Assembly: GCA_002367695.1 (NCBI GenBank)
Contig: DFDK01000091.1
Coordinates: 1-21,936 of the forward strand
DNA length: 21,936 nt
From: Acidimicrobium sp. UBA3029
GTDB taxonomy: Bacteria; Actinomycetota; Acidimicrobiia; Acidimicrobiales; Ilumatobacteraceae
Reading direction: 5' to 3'
This document shows positions 15,338 through 21,936 of this stretch, piece after piece. The position numbers and the translations under genes were made by a program. Position 1 is the first letter of the stretch. Every line of letters starts with the position of its first letter. The notes beneath the pieces were generated by a model, which made no database searches, had not been told where the DNA came from, and worked only from the letters and a program-made list of their open reading frames with translations.

Positions 15338-16863
15338 GGTGACGACTCAACAGGTTGAGGCGAAGGTAAGTGAGGCAGTGCGAGAACGGCACTTCGACCG
15401 AAGAGACCATGGCCTCGCAATAACAGTCGCTGCACAACGACCGTTGCTGTTGCTTGCACGATAATCTGCGCGTCGGGAAGTCCTGGAGGAACTCCGATTG
15501 ACAACACTCCGCCAGCTTGCAGCACGAGAGATTCAAGTCCGCCCAACACCACAGCGCCAGCCGGACCAACTTGTAGCACGCTCACGGTCGCTTCTTGCGA
15601 AGTTGTGTTCATGACCTGCAACACATCGTCGCCGGCAGTGATACCACTTGGCACATTCCACGTTGTTGACCCCGAATTATGCGGTGCCCCAAGAACGACA
15701 GATGTTCCTACTCTGTTGCCATCGCGACGATTGATGACCTGCTCAACAACGACACCGAGTGAATCACCCAAGTCTTTGTCATTTGTCGACACGATGATTC
15801 CATATCTGCCGCCAGGCAAACTTGGTATGGAACCAGTGTCGACAGTGGTAACGCGATGAGCAGGCGCGGTAATGAGAAGTGGATCGATACTGTTCGCCGA
15901 ATCACTCCCGTTCATAAAGACAATGCTGAGCGAGCGATCACGACTACTCGGGTTGTAAATGACAAGACTCTCTGTGTTGCCAGCAATCTTTTCACCATTA
16001 CTAAACCACCACTGCGTGCTCATGGCATGAGCACCAAGGCTCATTGAATAACCAAGGCGACCTTGACCTAAATAATGTTGCACTCGACCAGCCACTAAGC
16101 GACCAGAAGAAGCATGTATCGACACTGCCAATATCTGTTCATTTCGTGCACCCTGTTTATCCATTGATAATGCGACTACAGAGTTTGCAGGCAATACGAA
16201 GCCCTGCAATTGCTCGGGACTACGCTCCGCATCGGCCGTTACAAAAGTGATGTCAACAACCGTCGCATCCACATATGGATTAGTCATCACAATTTGCTCA
16301 ATCGAATCAGCGCCAGTAAACCCGTCCGCAAAATACCAATCGGTCTCGGGATGATTAGCGCACAACACAACGGCATCGCCCGCAGGGTGTCTAACAATTT
16401 GCTCAACTGATCCCTGCGACCCAATAATCTCTACAACTGCACTCACAAACTGTGCACTGATGCCGCCACGAGCATCGAGGGTTATATGCGACCGCGCTGG
16501 TATTGACAGCGCGCTGACGACTGGGGTCTGATCAGTGCTGAGAAGAGTCACCGTTGCCGAAATATCGGTCTCAGAGGCATTCGAGATCACCAAGTCGCTC
16601 AAGATGCTTTCGTCATTTGCTGGCACACCTGGACAGAACCAATTGGTCGTCATCGCGTCTATGGCAGAAACGTATGGCATTGGTGTCAGCGTGGAAAGTT
16701 CAGCGATATTGATTTCGCCATCAATAGTCACATCACTGTTTTTACCGCTATCAATAACGAGTAGCGCAAAGCATGCGCCCAACACCGTGGCAACCATTAT
16801 CACCTGACGCACCATCATGTGCGATGCTGTTTCGGACCTGAAAAAATTTGTGCCGAGTTTCAC
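15334..16863 (-). CDS. DUF5719 family surface protein with four internal repeats
   Basis: The 509-residue protein has an N-terminal membrane anchor (about 18-37) and a long extracytoplasmic part. Four repeats begin with W75 (NWFCPG), W176 (DWYFADG), W285 (QWWFSNG) and W402 (TWNVPSG), each followed about 15-20 residues later by an isoleucine/valine-Asn segment (VISNAS, VMTNPY, VIYNPS, VMNTTS). This suggests tandem beta-sandwich domains of 100-115 residues. C77 and C168 are the only cysteines outside the anchor and could form a disulfide. The match to DUF5719, an actinobacterial family of unknown function found beside GT2 genes, is by context and pattern. The start is GTG in a GTGA overlap with the glycosyltransferase stop; an ATG pair at 16815-16818 is an alternative. 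Confidence 0.7.
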   Translation of the reverse strand: MKLGTNFFRSETASHMMVRQVIMVATVLGACFALLVIDSGKNSDVTIDGEINIAELSTLTPMPYVSAIDAMTTNWFCPGVPANDESILSDLVISNASETDISATVTLLSTDQTPVVSALSIPARSHITLDARGGISAQFVSAVVEIIGSQGSVEQIVRHPAGDAVVLCANHPETDWYFADGFTGADSIEQIVMTNPYVDATVVDITFVTADAERSPEQLQGFVLPANSVVALSMDKQGARNEQILAVSIHASSGRLVAGRVQHYLGQGRLGYSMSLGAHAMSTQWWFSNGEKIAGNTESLVIYNPSSRDRSLSIVFMNGSDSANSIDPLLITAPAHRVTTVDTGSIPSLPGGRYGIIVSTNDKDLGDSLGVVVEQVINRRDGNRVGTSVVLGAPHNSGSTTWNVPSGITAGDDVLQVMNTTSQEATVSVLQVGPAGAVVLGGLESLVLQAGGVLSIGVPPGLPDAQIIVQATATVVVQRLLLRGHGLFGRSAVLALPHLPSPQPVESSP

Positions 16864-19800
16864 TGTGGGTTGATACTTTCTTCTTTATTAAACGTAAGCA
16901 CCACATCGGTCGACTCTTTTATCACTACGGGATTAATTCGACGCGCACTGATTCGAGACTTCAATTGTCTTAGATCGAACATTGCCGAAATCACAACTAC
17001 CCACAAGATCAACTGCACCAGTAATAGCACGATATGGCTCCATGGTGTCCTAAAGTCAAGGGTCGCGGTTCCGGCCGCTGGAGAATCAAAGGCTGTTGTA
17101 CCACCGAAGGCAACTCGTGGAATCACGTCAGATCCGTCGACATGTAGGACCAACCGATCGCTAAAGGGAACTGCAAGATGAATAGTGCCCACGTCGATTG
17201 GGGTTGGATCATTCTCAATGTCACGTATACGCGGTACAACCTGCATAACTTGCAATTGTGAGGACAGCAGAGCATCAGTACCTGCCTGCTGGCTGAGTAC
17301 CGCAGATGCCTCATCTAGTTTGGTCAACGAAGGCGTGTAAGCCATATTCTCATAAATCACCAAATCATTTGCAGAGTACACGCGTCGGAAATCAAGCTGC
17401 AGCGACAACCCTTCAAGCAATCCGGTTGGTGCGTCTAATGGCTGGTCAGCAGTAGAAACTGCACCATCAATAATTGGAACGACGAGATATCGAACAGCGA
17501 GACTCGACAGCAAGCGACCAGATCGAACAGTCTGCTGCGAGATCGCGGCATTCAGAGCCTGGGCCACCGAATCGGTAAGTGCATTTGCCGGAGCCAACCA
17601 GTGATCTCGCATTGTCGGTTCGCCATCATCGGCAATCGCAAATGCGATTTGATCGTTCAATCGTATTCCCGGCAATGGCAATACATCGCTACGGCCCACG
17701 TACACCACGTTGTAGTCACCGGATGCTGGGTCGGTTGGCAATTGTGTCAACAGCTGAGCAAGAGAAACTTTTGGTTGTCCCCAGCGACCGTTCGCCGAGA
17801 GCGCGATTACTGGCAGACCACCAACAATGATGAACGCCAGCGCAACGCTCGCAAGTGGCTTCCACCATCGATATGTACTTACCGCTTGATCATCAAAAAT
17901 GAAACTCGCCATGGTTGCCGATGCCAATGACAAACCACATGCCACCATCACAAACAGAATTCCATATTCGGGCAAAGCAAAATGCACGTAGCCTGCGTCC
18001 GCCAATGCGATAGTAATCAACGCAAAAAGCACAAGCATCGCCGAACGTGCAGCCCACACCAACTTGTTGCCGCGCACAATCAATAGACCAATAATTACGG
18101 GTACATAAAGACCGAGCACAAGTACAGAGATTGCTACAACACCACTATCCATGCGAGCAAGAGTCGCAACGCCAATATTCCCTACGCGCACTGTCTGCAC
18201 TCCAATTATTTGTTGCCACCAATCCCCGGCGATGAATCCACCCGACCAGGGAAAATTGAGGACAATAATTCCAACAACAAGTACAAACATCAACTGCAAT
18301 ACAGCCATTACAGCTCGCCATCGCACGTGCGACACGAGGTCTGCTGCCATCCACGCCGCGCCTGCAAACAGCACAAGAATCACAAACACGGGGACAAACG
18401 CTGCGATCAATGCGCCAAACAATACCGTTAACGCCCATACCTGGGTTTTACGAATACCAGATGGGTGCTGACCCGCACGTACAAATAGGCGCAACATCCA
18501 TGGCAACGCTGCGTAACACGCCAAGACTGAAAACCGACCGTGAGCAATTGCCGCATATGGCACCGGCACTGCCGCATACACCAAAAGTCCGACGATGCGC
18601 GCTCGCGAACCAAAGAATCCACTCGCTACTTGCCACATTCCCACGCAACCAGCAAACAATGCCCCAATGACTGAAAACATTTGCAATGCTCCAAGTCGTC
18701 CCAACACACCAACTCCCGCGATTGCGAGCAGCACAATGCCGGTTGGATTTGCGCTCGCCTGACCAAAGCCGGCTTGCCACCAGCCACTCACCGCAGATGA
18801 GATCAATGCAGTTGGTGATTCGGACGCGCTCCGCATTGGCAAGAACTCACCAACCGATGTGATACCTCCAGTAATCAACCCTCGACTTCCAATGAGAATA
18901 AGTGCGGATACAACTAGCGCAGTGATACCCACCAGTCGCGATTTGGGATTCGCAAGATTCGATGCAGTTAAACCCGAAATCTCTTGAACTCTCGATCGGC
19001 GTTTGCGAATGAAAGCCCACAGACGAGCACTCCCACGACTCTGTAGATCATGAATTTCGGCAGCTGGAACCCGTCGATACGGACGCACCTCTGCACGCCG
19101 TTGAACGATGTACCGAATATCAAAAATCACGGCGATTGATGCACGCAATGATTCCTGTGCCTGTCTGAATGTTCCGTTGAATACGCCAATCACAACACGG
19201 GCTACCGACATCAACAGTAGTTGCACCAAAACAAGCGGCAACTGAACCCGACCAGACAGTGTGGCTACTGTACGTACGCGGTGGCGTGCTTCAAGGGCGC
19301 TCATCGACGTGACCAATCGTGAGGCACTCATCTCATTGCGATGTCTGGCTCGGGCCGCCGGCACCACCATCACTCGCGCACCACTGAGGTGTGTGCGCCA
19401 ACAAAAATCTAGATCTTCCCCAAATAGTGGAATGTCCGGCGAAAAGCCTCCGATCTCACGAAACAAGTCGGCGCGCACCAACATGCACGCTGATGGAATG
19501 AGAAACACATCGCTCACGGCATCGTGCTGTTCTTGATCTTTCTCACCTTTTTCAACAATCGGACTGATATCGCCAATTCGATCAGCGCCAAGCCCCACGC
19601 TCTGCAACACAGTGACGTCATCCCACATAACAATCTTTGGTCCGACAACTCCGGCATTGGATCTAAACATTTCTCCGATCATGCTTGAGATTGCATTGCT
19701 ATCTAGGGCAACATCATCATGCATGAAGCAAAAGAAACCACTCTCGCCCTCCACCAAGCGACTCACTTCATTCATCAGCGGACCGTAGCCAGGGTTGCCT

Positions 19801-20072
19801 TCAACCTGTCGAATCACCGCTGTTGGTAATGAGCGGCGAATCAGGACAGTTACTTCTTCTCGCCCACCGTCAGTAACTACTGTCGTGTCAGCAGTAGTTG
19901 CGGTCACAAAAAATAGTGTCTGCAAATTTGGGTAGTCCTGACTTGCAAGTGATACAACAACCTCCTCGAGCCACGGACATGGCTGGTGTACCACTATCGC
20001 CACGACAACGGGCGAGGTCTGAACCTGGGACACGCGTATGTCCAAGTTTTTTGAATCTATTGAATTCGTCAC
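16860..20072 (-). CDS. GT2 glycosyltransferase fused to a long polytopic membrane region
   Basis: This 1070-residue protein starts with a cytoplasmic GT-A domain of family 2 (about 20-270). It has a VVAIVVHQPCPWLEEVVVSL start, the metal/nucleotide-sugar motif FMHDDVAL (D119, D120), the acceptor-side motif LFGEDLDFCWR (E219, D220) and a HRNE segment. A membrane segment near 275-297, a basic linker and about ten further helices (roughly 375-760) follow. A long extracytoplasmic part and a last helix near 1008-1030 complete it. The segment with VPYAAIAHGRFSVLACYAALPW resembles GT-C enzymes such as AftD, so two transferase modules in one chain are possible. The start is GTG, perhaps leaderless. 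It leads the operon with DUF5719 and the thioredoxin-like gene. Sugar and acceptor unknown. Confidence 0.82.
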   Translation of the reverse strand: MTNSIDSKNLDIRVSQVQTSPVVVAIVVHQPCPWLEEVVVSLASQDYPNLQTLFFVTATTADTTVVTDGGREEVTVLIRRSLPTAVIRQVEGNPGYGPLMNEVSRLVEGESGFFCFMHDDVALDSNAISSMIGEMFRSNAGVVGPKIVMWDDVTVLQSVGLGADRIGDISPIVEKGEKDQEQHDAVSDVFLIPSACMLVRADLFREIGGFSPDIPLFGEDLDFCWRTHLSGARVMVVPAARARHRNEMSASRLVTSMSALEARHRVRTVATLSGRVQLPLVLVQLLLMSVARVVIGVFNGTFRQAQESLRASIAVIFDIRYIVQRRAEVRPYRRVPAAEIHDLQSRGSARLWAFIRKRRSRVQEISGLTASNLANPKSRLVGITALVVSALILIGSRGLITGGITSVGEFLPMRSASESPTALISSAVSGWWQAGFGQASANPTGIVLLAIAGVGVLGRLGALQMFSVIGALFAGCVGMWQVASGFFGSRARIVGLLVYAAVPVPYAAIAHGRFSVLACYAALPWMLRLFVRAGQHPSGIRKTQVWALTVLFGALIAAFVPVFVILVLFAGAAWMAADLVSHVRWRAVMAVLQLMFVLVVGIIVLNFPWSGGFIAGDWWQQIIGVQTVRVGNIGVATLARMDSGVVAISVLVLGLYVPVIIGLLIVRGNKLVWAARSAMLVLFALITIALADAGYVHFALPEYGILFVMVACGLSLASATMASFIFDDQAVSTYRWWKPLASVALAFIIVGGLPVIALSANGRWGQPKVSLAQLLTQLPTDPASGDYNVVYVGRSDVLPLPGIRLNDQIAFAIADDGEPTMRDHWLAPANALTDSVAQALNAAISQQTVRSGRLLSSLAVRYLVVPIIDGAVSTADQPLDAPTGLLEGLSLQLDFRRVYSANDLVIYENMAYTPSLTKLDEASAVLSQQAGTDALLSSQLQVMQVVPRIRDIENDPTPIDVGTIHLAVPFSDRLVLHVDGSDVIPRVAFGGTTAFDSPAAGTATLDFRTPWSHIVLLLVQLILWVVVISAMFDLRQLKSRISARRINPVVIKESTDVVLTFNKEESINPQ

Positions 20073-20081
20073 GATGTACAG

Positions 20082-20087
20082 AGTTTA
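20082..20087 (-). promoter_or_regulatory. Candidate -10 box for the GT2 operon
   Basis: On the minus strand TAAACT (TANNNT type) lies 9 nt before the GTG at 20072, so transcription could begin at or next to the start codon and give a leaderless mRNA. No good -35 hexamer is seen at 16-18 nt. No Shine-Dalgarno precedes the GTG, which agrees with a leaderless start. Confidence 0.3.
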
Positions 20088-20148
20088 GTTGTGCCCAACC
20101 TTGCTCCCCCGAGGCTCATAACGGCCATATGCAAAGAGCTATTGATAC

Positions 20149-20177
20149 TTGCTTTTGCGAGCACCCGTAGATACCCT
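20149..20177 (+). promoter_or_regulatory. Candidate promoter for the small protein and flippase genes
   Basis: TTGCTT (20149-20154) and TACCCT (20172-20177) are separated by exactly 17 nt. The predicted start near 20184 leaves a leader of about 26 nt that contains the GAAGGA ribosome site before the ATG at 20210. Confidence 0.45.
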
Positions 20178-20209
20178 CGGGATCAGATTGCATACCTTGA
20201 AGGACTTTT

Positions 20210-20464
20210 ATGACAGACAAAGATATCGACCTTGATTGTTTGAAGATGAAAGCAAAAGATTTGGCCTACACCTCTGTAGGCATAGGTATTCTCGCCTTCC
20301 AAAAAGCACAAGTCCGGCGGCGCGAATTAGCAGAAGAAATCGACAAAGAATTCCCACATGCCAAAGCGTTCGTTGTCAAACAAGTTGAAACAACTATCAG
20401 TAACGTCGCCATGGTGCTGACTTCGCTTATCAACTCAGGCAACGATGCCCAGGCCAGCAAGTAA
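20210..20464 (+). CDS. Small protein of unknown function (84 residues)
   Basis: I do not recognise a family with confidence. The protein is probably almost all helical: an acidic start (MTDKDIDLD), a short apolar stretch (AYTSVGIGILAFQ, about 19-31) followed by a strongly basic patch (QVRRRE) and a charged helix, then an amphipathic C-terminal helix (AKAFVVKQVETTISNVAMVL). The apolar stretch is too short for a sure membrane helix, so peripheral membrane binding is as likely. The ATG has a good ribosome site (GAAGGA, 5-6 nt away) and a candidate promoter, and the downstream flippase start is 11 nt after its stop, so it is a real gene and probably co-expressed with the flippase. It might be an accessory factor; this is inference. 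Confidence 0.7.
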   Translation: MTDKDIDLDCLKMKAKDLAYTSVGIGILAFQKAQVRRRELAEEIDKEFPHAKAFVVKQVETTISNVAMVLTSLINSGNDAQASK

Positions 20465-20475
20465 CATCGGCTTTC

Positions 20476-21798
20476 TTGTCTCACTCCGAACCATCATCTT
20501 CCGATCCGGCTCAGCAGACGTCGTCAATGAAGTCGGCTTCACAGCCAACCAGTAGTAGCCGCATTGCCCTTCCTGAGGGCACGCTGACAGTTGGCGTTGG
20601 TCTGTTTATCGCGGGTATTTCAGCATTCATATTTTTTAAAATTGGTCAACAGGCACTGGGGCAAGACGGCTTCAAGCCAATTGTTGCCATGTGGTTTATC
20701 GCATTTTCACTTGCACCTGGCTTCTTCCTCCCAGTCGAACAAGAGGTAGGTAGGGCTCTATCGCATAGACGAGCCATCCACCAAGGAGGCCGACCAATTA
20801 TTCGGCGCATGATTCCACTTGCTGCGACCATGCTCATAATTCTTGCCGTGATCATCACCATTGCATCTCCATATCTCACGAAGCAACTGTTCGATGGATA
20901 CGGCGTTGTTGTGGTGTGCCTCATACTCACCCTTGTTTCGTATGCGCCAATGCACCTTGCTCGTGGCATCTGTTCTGGATCACAACGCTTTGGTTCCTAC
21001 GGCATCATCATCGGTGCTGACGGTGCTGCCCGCGTGATCGGCGTGGCAGTGCTGTGGGCGTTGGGAGTGAACAGCGTCGGAGCATTTGCACTCATGATCG
21101 CGTTGTCCCCACTTGTCGGCGTAGTAGGCGTTGGCCTCTTTGGCAAACTGCGCACAGAAGCCGGACCACCCGCACCTTGGTCTGAAGTGACACCAAATCT
21201 TGGTTGGCTATTACTGGGTTCGCTATTTGCTGCCGCACTCGTTAATGCTGGACCAATCACCGTCGACATTCTGGGAACAAACGCTAAGCCAGAGCTCATC
21301 ACCCAATTTGGTAACGCAGTAATTTTTGCTCGCATCCCACTCTTTTTGTTTCAAGCCGTGCAGGCAGCCCTGTTGCCGCGCTTGGCGCGCTTGGCCGCAC
21401 AAGGCCATCTAGACGAATTTCGCAGCGCATTACGCAAACTTCTCGTGCTCGTTGTAGGCGTTGGTGTCGCTGGCACAATTGGCGCCTTCGCAATTGGCCC
21501 AGCCGTCCTCAAACTTGTCTACGAAGGCGGGATTGACCGCCGAACCCTCACGTTGCTCGCATTTTCGAGCGCGCTATACATGGTCGCTGTCGTATTTGCT
21601 CAGGCGACTATTGCCCTTCGCGGCCACGCGCTTGCCGGCACTGGCTGGGCACTTGGTTTTGTAAGTTTCGTCGCACTCGCAGCGTGGTCGAGCAACGATC
21701 TCTATCTTCGGGTAGAAATTGCTCTCGTTGGTAGCTCGGCTGTTGCGCTTGTCAGTTTTATGCTTGCACTACGTCACCGAATGCTCAAATTTTCTTAA
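20476..21798 (+). CDS. MOP-superfamily polysaccharide / lipid-linked sugar flippase
   Basis: This 440-residue polytopic membrane protein has about 12 hydrophobic segments spread evenly and short charged loops. That layout is typical of the Wzx/MurJ/MATE (MOP) superfamily, which moves lipid-linked oligosaccharides across the membrane. Supporting pieces are the paired halves, ARGICSGSQRFGSYGI after the fourth helix region, and ARIPLFLFQAVQAALLPRLARLA in the second half, which is common in polysaccharide flippases. The N-terminus is Ser/Gln-rich and cytoplasmic. The start is uncertain: TTG at 20476 gives the full frame, ATG at 20527 is an alternative, and neither has a clear ribosome site. Its last 14 nt overlap the convergent gmd gene. 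MurJ itself is less likely because the protein is short and divergent. Confidence 0.75.
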   Translation: MSHSEPSSSDPAQQTSSMKSASQPTSSSRIALPEGTLTVGVGLFIAGISAFIFFKIGQQALGQDGFKPIVAMWFIAFSLAPGFFLPVEQEVGRALSHRRAIHQGGRPIIRRMIPLAATMLIILAVIITIASPYLTKQLFDGYGVVVVCLILTLVSYAPMHLARGICSGSQRFGSYGIIIGADGAARVIGVAVLWALGVNSVGAFALMIALSPLVGVVGVGLFGKLRTEAGPPAPWSEVTPNLGWLLLGSLFAAALVNAGPITVDILGTNAKPELITQFGNAVIFARIPLFLFQAVQAALLPRLARLAAQGHLDEFRSALRKLLVLVVGVGVAGTIGAFAIGPAVLKLVYEGGIDRRTLTLLAFSSALYMVAVVFAQATIALRGHALAGTGWALGFVSFVALAAWSSNDLYLRVEIALVGSSAVALVSFMLALRHRMLKFS

Positions 21799-21936
21799 GG
21801 CGGTTCGTTTCGTAAGCAATGTCGTGTTGCACCATCATGTCAACTAGCTGATCAAATCCAACTTCGCGTTTCCAACCCAGCTTCTTTTCTGCCTTTGATG
21901 GGTCACCGATCAAAAGATCAACTTCTGCTGGTCGGA
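21785..21936 (-). CDS. gmd: GDP-mannose 4,6-dehydratase, C-terminal end (cut by window edge)
   Basis: The last 49 codons are visible. The sequence RPAEVDLLIGDPSKAEKKLG, continuing WKREVGFDQLVDMMV, is the characteristic C-terminus of Gmd (RPxEVdxLlGDpsKAkkkLGWkp). Gmd is an NAD(P)-dependent short-chain dehydratase that makes GDP-4-keto-6-deoxymannose, the precursor of GDP-fucose and GDP-rhamnose. The tail after MMVQHDIAYE is short. The TGA stop (21785-21787) lies inside the flippase 3' end, giving a 14-bp convergent overlap. With phosphomannomutase and the flippase it points to deoxyhexose-containing glycans. The catalytic part is outside the window. Confidence 0.88.
   Translation of the reverse strand, partial: RPAEVDLLIGDPSKAEKKLGWKREVGFDQLVDMMVQHDIAYETNRLKKI

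Overview
The window looks like a chromosomal segment of a low-to-mid GC, gene-dense actinobacterium, most likely Acidimicrobiia (Ilumatobacteraceae-like, freshwater or marine plankton). The reasons are actinobacterial marker families (DUF3499, DUF5719, an actinobacterial Trm112-like protein), the comF-secA-prfB-ftsE-ftsX order, prfB without a programmed frameshift, and very tight packing. The taxon is inferred from gene content only. No stretch over 300 bases lacks a gene: the longest gaps are 162 bp (7596-7757, ahcY leader) and 137 bp (20073-20209, a divergent promoter region). I see no tRNA, rRNA, CRISPR array, insertion sequence or prophage.

Region 1 (1-5480, minus strand) is a housekeeping operon read comF, secA, prfB, ftsE, ftsX (cut by the window edge). 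It covers protein export, translation termination and divisome control. The hpf gene that often sits between comF and secA in Actinobacteria is absent. A YczE-family membrane protein (5504-6124, plus) diverges from comF across only 23 bp.

Region 2 (6147-12864, minus) is a second operon: DUF3499, CPBP membrane protease, a large polytopic membrane protein of the PTPS-related/GT-C type, phosphomannomutase, Trm112-like protein and ahcY. The ahcY leader is the most unusual non-coding stretch. It has a bulged stem-loop near a candidate transcription start, then a 12-bp tandem repeat built on GTAC that encodes a 13-codon, tyrosine-rich upstream ORF ending 13 nt before ahcY.

Region 3 (12865-14929) holds ftsH on the plus strand, diverging from DUF3499. 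Their candidate promoters overlap on a 13-bp palindrome.

Region 4 (14918-20072, minus) is a three-gene operon joined by two GTGA overlaps: a 1070-residue GT2 glycosyltransferase fused to a long membrane part, a DUF5719 surface protein with four internal repeats, and a membrane-anchored thioredoxin-like protein. On the plus strand follow an 84-residue unknown protein and a MOP-superfamily flippase (20210-21798). The C-terminus of GDP-mannose 4,6-dehydratase enters from the right edge on the minus strand. Phosphomannomutase, Gmd, the GT2 and GT-C-like proteins and the flippase together suggest synthesis and export of a mannose- or fucose/rhamnose-containing envelope glycan. That pathway link is inference. 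I found no clear defence or mobile system; the best candidates for something undescribed are the ahcY leader and the GT2/DUF5719/thioredoxin module.
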